Positions 37,213-44,661 of a DNA stretch of 64,000 bases are shown here, in pieces. Location: positions 45,598 through 109,597 of the forward strand of contig CASELF010000063.1 of NCBI GenBank assembly GCA_949288725.1, read 5' to 3'. This DNA is from an uncultured bacterium. Lineage in GTDB: Bacteria > Cyanobacteriota > Vampirovibrionia > Gastranaerophilales > Gastranaerophilaceae. Below the pieces are notes generated by a model that saw only the letters and a list, made by a program, of their open reading frames with translations, searched no databases and was not told where the DNA came from. Position 1 is the first letter of the stretch, and every line of letters starts with the position of its first letter. The translations under genes were made by a program, and so were the position numbers.

Positions 37213-38691
37213 ATGAGTCAGTATAGTGAAAAGTTTAATGAAGCATTCAAATACCACAGGGAGGGCAATTTATCCAAGGCAAGTGATTTGTATATGGAAA
37301 TTCTCAAATTAGAACCTGATAATGCGCAAGTTTGGGATTTGTTAGGGGTTGTTCATTTCCAACAAAATGATTTTTTGGAAGGTGAAGTTTGCATAAAAAA
37401 AGCCATTATGTTGGAGCCAAGAGTTTATTATCTTGAAAATCTCGCCAAATTATATTTGGAAAAGGGTGATTTTCTTCAATCAATCAGCCTATATGAAGAT
37501 ATCATCAAGATAAATAACAGTTACGAAAATCTTTTTAATCTTGCAATGGCATATAAAAATGCACATCAGTGGGGAAATGCGAAATTAACATACCAAAAAG
37601 CGCTTGAGGTTAATCCGAAAGGATATGAATCATATTATAATTTAGCATATTTAGCCTTTTTTGATAATGAACCTTATAAAGCCATAGAATGTTATAAAAA
37701 AGCGCTGGAAATTAAACCTGACGATTGGGAAACAACTTATTTTTTAGGACTTGCTTATATGCAGGTAAAAGATTATAAAAACGGATTAGCAGCCTTTGAA
37801 TCAAGATTGTGCAAAAAAAGTGCGATACTTTCTCAAGAGAAATTATATCCTGATTTGATGCGTGATAAGCCAGAGTGGAAAGGTGAAGATTTAAAAGATA
37901 AAATTCTTTTTACTTATTATGAAGCAGGGTTTGGTGATTTGTTGATGTTTTACAGATATATTCCAATTTTGACTTCTATATGTAAAAAATTGATAATAAA
38001 ACCTCAAAAAGAATTGCTACCTTTATTTAGAGAAAATTCTTACGGGGCAGAAATTATAGAAAATTATGATTATCAAAAGCAGATGTATTTTGATTATCAT
38101 TTGCCGTTTTTAAGTATTCCTCATGTGCTTAAATTAGATGGCGACAGAATGTTTATTCATCATGACGATGGTTATATCAAGGCTAATCCCGACAAAGTTA
38201 AATTGTATAATGACAAATATTGTCAAAAAGATAAATTTAAAATAGGTATAAAATGGCAGGGGAATACTCATTATGATTTGGAACGAGTGTTGAAGGTCGA
38301 GGATTTCTTTCAGTTATTTGAGATTCCTAATACTAAGTTTTATTCGTTCCAAACGCTTGAAGGGTCTGAAGAAATTACACGAATTAAGGAAAAGTATGAT
38401 ATTGTTAATTTAGGCGAAACTTTTTCTGATTTTTCAGATACCGCAGGTGCTATGGAGAATATGGATTTAATTATTTCAAATGACAGTTCACTTATACATT
38501 TGGCTGGTGCTATGTGCAAAAAAAGTTTTGTGCTTTTGCCTTATGTTTATAATTGGCGTTGGCATGTCGATTTGAGCAAATGTGATTGGTACGATAGTGT
38601 AACTATTTTCAGGCAAAATGAATATGGCAATTGGAATAATGTTTTTGAAGATGTAAAAAATAAAATTATCGAAATTAAGGAACAAAAATAA
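37213..38691 (+). CDS. TPR-repeat protein with GT9/GT-B-like C-terminal domain
   Basis: 492 residues. At least five tetratricopeptide repeats fill residues 1-210 (for example YKKALEIKPDDWETTYFLGLAYMQVKDY, quoted in part). The C-terminal half contains LPLFRENSYGAEI and DTAGAMENMDLIISNDSS followed by LIHLAGAM, the pattern of heptosyltransferase-like (GT9) domains found behind TPRs. A role in glycosylating surface structures is likely but not provable from sequence. Its TAA shares one base with the ATG of the next gene (TAATG). Confidence 0.8.
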   Translation: MSQYSEKFNEAFKYHREGNLSKASDLYMEILKLEPDNAQVWDLLGVVHFQQNDFLEGEVCIKKAIMLEPRVYYLENLAKLYLEKGDFLQSISLYEDIIKINNSYENLFNLAMAYKNAHQWGNAKLTYQKALEVNPKGYESYYNLAYLAFFDNEPYKAIECYKKALEIKPDDWETTYFLGLAYMQVKDYKNGLAAFESRLCKKSAILSQEKLYPDLMRDKPEWKGEDLKDKILFTYYEAGFGDLLMFYRYIPILTSICKKLIIKPQKELLPLFRENSYGAEIIENYDYQKQMYFDYHLPFLSIPHVLKLDGDRMFIHHDDGYIKANPDKVKLYNDKYCQKDKFKIGIKWQGNTHYDLERVLKVEDFFQLFEIPNTKFYSFQTLEGSEEITRIKEKYDIVNLGETFSDFSDTAGAMENMDLIISNDSSLIHLAGAMCKKSFVLLPYVYNWRWHVDLSKCDWYDSVTIFRQNEYGNWNNVFEDVKNKIIEIKEQK

Positions 38692-39737
38692 TGGAAAAGA
38701 TGAAAGCAATACAATATTATGGTCCAAAAGATATAAGATATGAAGAAGTAATGGTAAAACCTCCTGAAACAGGTGAAGTTGTTGTAAAAGTTATGTCTGC
38801 GCTAACTTGCGGAACTGATGTAAAAACCTTTAGACGCGGACACCCTGTATTGATAAAAGAAGTACCTTCAGGTTTTGGACATGAGTTTGCTGGTATTGTT
38901 GAAAAAGTTGGACGCGGGGTGGATGGCTTTAAGGTCGGAGATAGAGTAGTTGCGGCTAATTCAGCACCATGCGGAGAATGCTTTTATTGCAAAAAAGAAG
39001 AATATAATCTATGCGAAAATCTTGATTTGCTAAATGGTGCTTACGCACAATATATTACAGTACCTGCAAGAATTGTACAAAAAAATATGTTGATATTGCC
39101 GGATGATTTAAGTTTTGACAAAGCAGCATTTTGTGAACCGTTGGCAAATGTTGTTCATGGTGCTGAAAGAACAGGAATAAAAAAGGGAGATTCTGTAGGT
39201 ATTATTGGGATTGGTCCTATTGGCTTGATGTTTGCACGAGTTGCAAAACTTATGGGTGCAAGAGTTATTGTTGCAGGTCGTAATCCTATAAAACTGAAGG
39301 CTGCAGAAGAATTTTCTCATGCAGATGAAATTATTGATCTTAAAAAATATCCAAATCCTGTCAAAATTTTCAAAGAGTTTTCGCAAGAAGCCAAAGGCCT
39401 TGATGTTGCGATAGAATGTGTAGGTTTACCTGAAATTTGGGAGCAGATTTTTGATTGCGTAAGACCAGGCGGAACAGTACATTTCTTTGGAGGGTGTAAA
39501 TCAGGTTCCAGAGTTAGTTTTGATACCACTAAAATGCACTATGGAGATTTAAAATTGATGAGTGTTTTTCACCATACACCAAAATATTTTAGAAAAGCAT
39601 TAGAATATATTGCATCAGGTGAATTAGAGGTGGAAAAACTTATAACCGACACAATTCCTCTTGAAAAAATAGAATATGCAATGAATGAACATATTAATGG
39701 CAGGGCTATAAAATTTTTAGTTCATCCATGGGGATAA
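38691..39737 (+). CDS. Zinc-dependent medium-chain alcohol/polyol dehydrogenase
   Basis: 348 residues of the MDR superfamily. Catalytic zinc: [12 protein letters not shown] (Cys37) and GHEFAG (His66). Structural zinc: the four cysteines of [19 protein letters not shown]. Nucleotide-binding [13 protein letters not shown]. Closest in style to sorbitol/threonine/L-galactonate-type dehydrogenases; substrate unknown. It starts on the stop of the TPR gene, so the pair is translationally coupled. Confidence 0.85.
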   Translation: MEKMKAIQYYGPKDIRYEEVMVKPPETGEVVVKVMSALTCGTDVKTFRRGHPVLIKEVPSGFGHEFAGIVEKVGRGVDGFKVGDRVVAANSAPCGECFYCKKEEYNLCENLDLLNGAYAQYITVPARIVQKNMLILPDDLSFDKAAFCEPLANVVHGAERTGIKKGDSVGIIGIGPIGLMFARVAKLMGARVIVAGRNPIKLKAAEEFSHADEIIDLKKYPNPVKIFKEFSQEAKGLDVAIECVGLPEIWEQIFDCVRPGGTVHFFGGCKSGSRVSFDTTKMHYGDLKLMSVFHHTPKYFRKALEYIASGELEVEKLITDTIPLEKIEYAMNEHINGRAIKFLVHPWG

Positions 39738-39756
39738 ATATTTATAAAACAAAAAA

Positions 39757-39830
39757 TCGGGATGACAGGATTTGAACCTGCGGCCCCTTCGTCCCGAACG
39801 AAGTGCGCTACCAAGCTGCGCTACATCCCG
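39757..39830 (-). tRNA. tRNA-Pro (anticodon CGG)
   Basis: On the minus strand: acceptor CGGGATG/CATCCCG, D-stem GCGC/GCGC, anticodon stem CTTCG/CGAAG around TTCGGGA (CGG), T-loop TTCGAAT. CCA is not encoded. The leading C of the acceptor is typical of proline tRNA. Confidence 0.95.
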
Positions 39831-39871
39831 ATATTTATATTTTATTACAAACAAAAAGTTTTGTATATAAC

Positions 39872-39904
39872 AAAAAGGCTCCTATTTTTAGGAACCTTTT
39901 TGTT
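39872..39904 (-). terminator. Intrinsic terminator after the 151-aa gene
   Basis: A 13-bp stem with one mismatch (AAAAAGG-C-TCCTA against TAGGA-A-CCTTTTT) and a 4-nt loop, just beyond the stop of the gene at 39920. T-runs occur on both sides. Confidence 0.8.
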
Positions 39905-39919
39905 GTGTTTATAATTTTG

Positions 39920-40375
39920 CTACATCAAAACTACGTTTTTGGTTGAACTTTCAATTTTTGCAGCATCTTCATATTTTTGATCAATTCTACCTTGTTTATT
40001 TGCATAATTAAACAATTTGTCTAACATATACAATCCTGCTGCTGCTATTACTCCTGCTGCTCCATATTTTGCAGGGTTTTTCATAATCTTTTCTGCTGTT
40101 TTTGGTGAAATTTTCTTTGCAACTTTGCCAAATAATTCGCCTATTGCTTTAAAACCTTTTGTAATCAATGTTGCTGCCTTTGATGTCGGCATTTTTGATT
40201 TAATGTATCCAGCACCAATTAAACCTGCTGTTGGAACTGCTAATTGAATACCTGTTTTTACATCATTTTTTAAATGTTCTTTAGCACATTGCGCTCTATT
40301 TGTTAAACTCCCTTTTTTGCCATCTACCATTGTCATAATTGCATGTGTTGTTACACCACCAGGATAAACGTACAT
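39920..40375 (-). CDS. Small membrane-associated hypothetical protein, 151 aa (lineage-specific)
   Basis: Two Gly/Ala-rich hydrophobic stretches (LAVPTAGLIGAGYI around residue 45-58 and YGAAGVIAAAGLYML around 109-123) flank a basic linker (KVAKKISPKTAEKIMKNPAK). The rest is polar. I recognise no family. The layout, glycine-rich hairpin helices in a small basic protein, resembles the broken gene at 48700 and the tail of the GT5-like protein. It stands alone with its own terminator and is preceded by copy 2 of the GCAATT-N15-ACTTTATATA motif and an AAAGGTAGG ribosome site. Confidence 0.65.
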   Translation of the reverse strand: MYVYPGGVTTHAIMTMVDGKKGSLTNRAQCAKEHLKNDVKTGIQLAVPTAGLIGAGYIKSKMPTSKAATLITKGFKAIGELFGKVAKKISPKTAEKIMKNPAKYGAAGVIAAAGLYMLDKLFNYANKQGRIDQKYEDAAKIESSTKNVVLM

Positions 40376-40431
40376 AAATACCTACCTTTCTAATACTACT
40401 ACTATTCCCTATGTAAAAATCAACCTACGTA

Positions 40432-40462
40432 TATATAAAGTAATTTTTAATATAAAAATTGC
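40432..40462 (-). promoter_or_regulatory. Shared bipartite promoter-like motif, copy 2
   Basis: Minus strand: GCAATT (40462-40457), 15 nt, ACTTTATATA (40441-40432), then ACGTAGG. The upstream GCAATT block is part of the overlapping ferredoxin terminator stem, so one stretch of DNA serves two uses. Confidence 0.6.
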
Positions 40463-40492
40463 TCTATGTATTACAATAGAGCAATTTTTTGT
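40455..40492. terminator. Bidirectional intrinsic terminator after the ferredoxin gene
   Basis: AAATTGCTCTA/TAGAGCAATTT stem with a loop of about 11 nt. There is a T-run to the right and an A/T-rich flank to the left. It closes the leftward ferredoxin transcript. Confidence 0.75.
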
Positions 40493-40525
40493 TAATATTA
40501 TTATTTTTTGACCTGTTAATATTTC

Positions 40526-40711
40526 TTAATTCTCTTCAATTGAGATAGCATTCACAGGGCAAGTAATTGCTGCATCAAGGCATAAGTCTTCAAAATTTTC
40601 TATTCTTGAGGTATTTACAACCGCTTTATTGTGCGAGATTTCAAAAACTTCAGGGCTAATTATTGCACAGGCTCCGCATCCTACGCACAAATCCAATATT
40701 TTTATATTCAT
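40526..40711 (-). CDS. Small [4Fe-4S] ferredoxin
   Basis: 61 residues with a single-cluster pattern: Cys9, Cys12 and Cys15 in CVGCGAC, and the distal Cys near residue 51 in TCPVNAI. Such short ferredoxins carry single electrons for anaerobic redox enzymes, including radical SAM proteins. An extra Cys (DLCLDAA) could form a disulfide as in monocluster ferredoxins. A good GAGGA ribosome site precedes it. It is downstream of thrB on the same strand with a gap of 78 bp, though thrB is transcribed toward it, so the two could share a transcript. Confidence 0.9.
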   Translation of the reverse strand: MNIKILDLCVGCGACAIISPEVFEISHNKAVVNTSRIENFEDLCLDAAITCPVNAISIEEN

Positions 40712-40789
40712 AAAAATTCCTCCATATTACAAGTTATATTATGGAGGAATTTTTAATATATTTTATTGTCTAGTATGTTATTTTGTTGT

Positions 40790-41737
40790 CTAATCTTCAT
40801 TACTGATAATTTGCGCGCCATTATTTTCAACAGACAATGTTTTTATTTCGCATTTAATATTTTGATCAGCCCAGGTCTCTTTTACGACACTTCTCATTTT
40901 ATCAAGATTTGTTTTTTCAGAAATAATTAATATTGATGAACCGGCACCACTTAACACACATCCTAAGACATTTTCAAAGTGTTTCAGGTTTTCAATAATA
41001 GCACCAAGTCCCGGTACAAGTTTCATCCTATATGGTTGGTGTAATCTGTCTTGCAATGCAAGTCTCATTAGTTCTGAATCCTTTGTGTGTACTGCTTCTA
41101 TAAACATAGCAAGTCTTTTTGCATTAAATATTGCATCTTTCATCGGAACTTGAGGCGGCAGTACAGATCTTGCAATATCTGTAGATAATTCAAAATCCGG
41201 AATACAAACAGTAATAGCCCATTCATCAGGCCATTCAAGTTTTCTATACACAACGCTTCCGTCATCTTCCTGTGATGAGAGTACTAATCCTCCAACAATT
41301 GCAGGTGTAATATTGTCAGGGTGTCCCTCAATTTCGCATGCTATAGATAATAAAGCCAATTCATCTGCAGGTCGGCCTAAAAGTTCATTTGCCGCAAATA
41401 AAGCCCCGACAATTACAGAAGAACTGCTGCCCAATCCTCTTGCTACAGGAATATTTGAATGAATATTAATCCTAAGTTCAGTTGGTGATTGACCAATCAT
41501 ATTGTATAAAAGTTCAACCGCTTTATATACTATGCTATTATTATCAAGCGGAATGTGCTCAAGTGATGATTGTTCAACTAAATCACTGTCTGCAAAAACA
41601 TTAATTTCAACACCTGTTCCCGGAAGAACAGTTTCTTCAATAGTTATAGTGTTGTATATTGGAAGTGCCATTCCCATGCAGTCAAATCCAGGTCCTAAAT
41701 TGGCCGTTGTTGCTGGCACTTTTACGCTTACTTTCAT
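40790..41737 (-). CDS. thrB: Homoserine kinase
   Basis: Phosphorylates homoserine in threonine synthesis. 315 residues of the GHMP kinase superfamily: VPATTANLGPGFDCMGMAL at the N terminus (substrate loop), the ATP loop PVARGLGSSSSV near residue 91, and GAGSSILII near the C terminus. The cytoplasmic enzyme is complete. thrA and thrC are not in the window. Confidence 0.96.
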   Translation of the reverse strand: MKVSVKVPATTANLGPGFDCMGMALPIYNTITIEETVLPGTGVEINVFADSDLVEQSSLEHIPLDNNSIVYKAVELLYNMIGQSPTELRINIHSNIPVARGLGSSSSVIVGALFAANELLGRPADELALLSIACEIEGHPDNITPAIVGGLVLSSQEDDGSVVYRKLEWPDEWAITVCIPDFELSTDIARSVLPPQVPMKDAIFNAKRLAMFIEAVHTKDSELMRLALQDRLHQPYRMKLVPGLGAIIENLKHFENVLGCVLSGAGSSILIISEKTNLDKMRSVVKETWADQNIKCEIKTLSVENNGAQIISNED

Positions 41738-41847
41738 GTCTTTATTACCTTTCTTCTTCTGATATTATAGCAGAAACACAGAAAATGACTTATTATAAGA
41801 AATTTGAAAAAGTTGTATTATTAATAAATATAGGCTAAATTAAGACT

Positions 41848-43206
41848 ATGTATGAATTTCACCCATATTTTACACATGATGGTTCTGTAGGGCTGTATAG
41901 TCCGGAGTTTAATGACATATACCACAGCGCAACAGGTGCGCTTACAGAAGCCTATGACAAGTTTATTTTTCCTTCTAATATTGATTACTTACTTTGTTCA
42001 AAACAAGAAATAAAAGTTTTAGATATTTGTTATGGCATCGGTTACAATACAAAATCTTTTTTGAATTATATTTTTGAAAAATTTTCGGGAAAAAATATTA
42101 ATCTTACAAAATACTACGGGTCGATACATACCAATAAAAATAATAAATCAATAAACAACTACTCTCCGATATATACCAATAATAATTTAAAAGATTTGAA
42201 CACAAATATCGCTTCGATACATACTGATAACTCATCAGTGTATGCAACAACACGAATAAATAATGAAGCGATATATTCCAATAATGTTTTTCCTAAAATT
42301 TCTGTTACCGCACTTGATAATGATGAAAATTTATTTTATCTATCACCGTTTATCAAAACCGGAGAGAATGATTTTAGGATGTTTAATATTGAAATACCCT
42401 GTGAAAAGGTTCAAAAGTATTTGTTAGATTCAAACAAATCTGAAATAATAAAAATTAGTAATGTAGTAAATTATTTTATACTTGACAAAATAATCGAAAA
42501 AACGCCTGAAATTTATCAAAATTCTGAAATTGTTGAAATATTAAATATCAAAAATTTAAGTCCATTTTTTGACCCGAATATAAGAGGTATTAGCAAAATT
42601 TATCAAAATAGGAAGACCAATTATACCCCTTTAGAGAGTTTTATCTGCTATTTACATAATATATATTATCACCATGTATCTTCAAGTTATAAAAGACGTC
42701 TTAAACGCTCTATATTAAAGGATATTAATTTTACCTTCAAAAGTGGGGATGCTCGCAAATCGATTATTGAAACTTCTGATATTTATAATTTGATATTTCT
42801 TGATGCTTTTACTCCCTCTAAGTGTCCTTGCCTTTGGTCTTTAGAATTTTTCAAACTGCTTTTTGAGCATTTAGAGCAAGACGGCATGATTTTAACCTAT
42901 TCATCTTCAGCATCAGTAAGATCTGCCATGGTTGAGGCAGGATTTTTTATCGGAAATATTTTTTGTCAAAGAGAAAATAAATTTATAGGCACTGTCGCAG
43001 TTAAAAATAAGTCACTTATAAAATACCCACTCTCAGAATTCGATTTAGGGCTTTTAAAAACTCGGGCGGGTATATTTTATCGTGACGAAAATTTAACGGC
43101 TCAAAATGAGGTTATTATCGAGGCTAGAAATTTTGAGGTCAAAAATTCCAACCGACAATCAAGTTCTGAATATAAAAAATTGTTTTCTTCATCTTCATCT
43201 TTATAA
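41848..43206 (+). CDS. MnmC N-terminal-type (DUF752) tRNA-modifying methyltransferase with an in-frame repeat insertion
   Basis: Probably the SAM-dependent methyltransferase that finishes mnm5-uridine at tRNA wobble positions; the FAD domain of E. coli MnmC is absent, as in Cyanobacteria. Conserved marks: YFTHDGSVGLYSPEFNDIYHS (N terminus, quoted up to 20), motif I VLDICYGIGYNTKSF at residues 55-69, and TALDNDENL, then FIFLDAFTP-like LIFLDAFTPSKCPCLWS and a C-terminal RQSSSEYKK tail. Between motif I and the acidic loop lies an extra Asn/Ser/Thr-rich segment (about residues 90-147) encoded by the repeats at 42121-42287. Length is 452 residues. It has no good Shine-Dalgarno; an AATATAGG box lies close upstream. 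Confidence 0.8.
   Translation: MYEFHPYFTHDGSVGLYSPEFNDIYHSATGALTEAYDKFIFPSNIDYLLCSKQEIKVLDICYGIGYNTKSFLNYIFEKFSGKNINLTKYYGSIHTNKNNKSINNYSPIYTNNNLKDLNTNIASIHTDNSSVYATTRINNEAIYSNNVFPKISVTALDNDENLFYLSPFIKTGENDFRMFNIEIPCEKVQKYLLDSNKSEIIKISNVVNYFILDKIIEKTPEIYQNSEIVEILNIKNLSPFFDPNIRGISKIYQNRKTNYTPLESFICYLHNIYYHHVSSSYKRRLKRSILKDINFTFKSGDARKSIIETSDIYNLIFLDAFTPSKCPCLWSLEFFKLLFEHLEQDGMILTYSSSASVRSAMVEAGFFIGNIFCQRENKFIGTVAVKNKSLIKYPLSEFDLGLLKTRAGIFYRDENLTAQNEVIIEARNFEVKNSNRQSSSEYKKLFSSSSSL
42121..42187 (+). repeat. In-gene dispersed repeat, element 1
   Basis: Starts TCGATACATACCAATAA and ends TATATACCAATAATAATT, the two end boxes separated so that CGATA starts are 45 nt apart. It lies in frame within the methyltransferase gene and encodes Ser-Ile-His-Thr-Asn and Ser-Pro-Ile-Tyr-Thr-Asn. 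More diverged than elements 2 and 3. Confidence 0.6.
42209..42287 (+). repeat. In-gene dispersed repeat, element 2
   Basis: 79 bp, TCGCTTCGATACATACTGATAA at the left (first 16 bases identical to element 3) and TATATTCCAATAATGTT at the right (15 of 17 identical to element 3). Arms ATATCGCTTC (42206-42215) and GAAGCGATAT (42265-42274) are perfect 10-bp inverted repeats. Inside, CATAC-TGAT / ATCA-GT-GTATG (42220-42244) forms a bulged hairpin. It encodes Ser-Ile-His-Thr-Asp-Asn and Ala-Ile-Tyr-Ser-Asn-Asn. Confidence 0.7.
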
Positions 43207-43329
43207 TTTTCTATTGTGTTATAAGTATATATCTGGGCGTACTATTATTAAATATCACATTTGTAATATATTTGACCGCTGTAAAAATATTGATTACTAT
43301 TAATATGATTTACATTTGAGGATTTTATT

Positions 43330-44661
43330 ATGGATAAAAAGATTTACGATATTGTAATTATCGGCGGTGGAACTGCCGGATGTGCTGCGGCTTATATGAG
43401 CGGAACTTTAGGCTTAAAGACTTTATTAATTGAGCGTAATTCTTATCTTGGCGGTGCTATTACATCTAATCTTGTTATCCCTGTTATGAAAACAGGCAAT
43501 CACTTGATAAATAACGGTTTTTATAAAACTCTTGCTCTTAAACTACAGGAAATAGGGGCTCAGGTTACTTATCAAGACAATATTGGCTGGTTTAATCCTG
43601 AATTAACCAAAATCGTATTAGATAAAATGATGTTAGATGCTCATGTAGATGTTCGTTTTAATACTGAGGTTACAAATGTCAAAATTGAAAATAATCACAT
43701 TGTTAAGTTAAACATTAATGCTACAACATTATCGGCATATAACTATTCGATATATTGTGATAATAATACTGTCAATTTTGATAATGTTTTATCGGTATGT
43801 ATCGAAGCGACGTATATTGTAGATGCAACAGGCAATGCTGATTTTTGCAAAAAAATTAATTGTCAAATGCTCGAAGATTCAACAGATTTTCAGCCGATGA
43901 GTTTAAGATTTTTGATGGGTGGTGTTAATGTTCAATTTTTTGGTGATTGGCTTACAGAAATGGACAGAGATCGTAATGTCACTACTTTAGAAGTTATTAA
44001 TGATGTTGTGCATCTTTCTACTGCTTACACGTGGGATGATGATAAGAAGTGGGCATTGGCGCCTATATTTGATAAAGCCGTTAAGGATGGAGTATTGGAA
44101 GATACTGACAGAAACTATTTTCAAATATTTACAGTTGCCGGAATGCCTGGTACTATTGCGTTTAATTGTCCCAGAATTGTCGAAAACCTTAATCCTAATA
44201 TGACTCAGGATGTTACAAAGGCTTTGATTGATGCCAGAGCAAGCATTTTCAGATTATCAAATTTTTGTAAAAAGTACTTACCCGGGTTTGAAAAAGCCTT
44301 TATTTCCAATATTTCAGATGAAATTGGTATAAGGGTTTCTAATCGGGTTAAGGGTAAATATGTTTATACAATTGAGGATTTGCGCTCTGGCAAGAAATTT
44401 GAAAATCCTGCTGTTATATCTAATTATCCTGTTGATGTTCATTCAAAGGATAAAAACAGTTCTACACTTGAGGTTGATGGAGAATATCAATTACCAATTG
44501 AAAGTTTAATGTCAGTTGATTACAACAATTTATTTATGGTAGGAAGGTGTATTTCTGCTGATTATATGACACAGGGTGCCTTGAGAGTTCAGGCAAATTG
44601 TTTTGCTATGGGCGAAGCGGTAGCAAAGTATGTTCATAAACTTGTTAACAGCCAAGTTTAG
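43330..44661 (+). CDS. FAD-dependent oxidoreductase (PF12831 type)
   Basis: 443 residues. The Rossmann FAD loop VIIGGGTAGCAAAYMSG is followed by LLIERNSYLGGAITSNLV. The second FAD contact IVDATGNADF lies near residue 180, and the C-terminal block FMVGRCISADYMTQGALR-like binds FAD. Substrate unknown; the family includes putative dehydrogenases of anaerobes. Between the strand IVKLNI and IVDATG there are about 30 extra residues (NATTLSAYNYSIYCDNN...), which coincide with the inverted element at 43725-43810. A GAGGA ribosome site precedes the ATG. The 3' end overlaps the convergent Nox/CoADR gene by 17 bp. Confidence 0.82.
   Translation: MDKKIYDIVIIGGGTAGCAAAYMSGTLGLKTLLIERNSYLGGAITSNLVIPVMKTGNHLINNGFYKTLALKLQEIGAQVTYQDNIGWFNPELTKIVLDKMMLDAHVDVRFNTEVTNVKIENNHIVKLNINATTLSAYNYSIYCDNNTVNFDNVLSVCIEATYIVDATGNADFCKKINCQMLEDSTDFQPMSLRFLMGGVNVQFFGDWLTEMDRDRNVTTLEVINDVVHLSTAYTWDDDKKWALAPIFDKAVKDGVLEDTDRNYFQIFTVAGMPGTIAFNCPRIVENLNPNMTQDVTKALIDARASIFRLSNFCKKYLPGFEKAFISNISDEIGIRVSNRVKGKYVYTIEDLRSGKKFENPAVISNYPVDVHSKDKNSSTLEVDGEYQLPIESLMSVDYNNLFMVGRCISADYMTQGALRVQANCFAMGEAVAKYVHKLVNSQV
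43725..43810 (-). repeat. In-gene dispersed repeat, element 3 (inverted)
   Basis: On the minus strand it begins TCGCTTCGATACATACCGATAA (21 of 22 bases as in element 2) and ends TATATGCCGATAATGTT (15 of 17). The internal part differs in sequence and is 7 bp longer (86 bp). Because it lies in the opposite orientation to element 2 in a different gene, it encodes a different peptide, which argues for a DNA-level element. It also holds a forward TCGATATATTGTGATAAT box at 43747. Confidence 0.7.
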
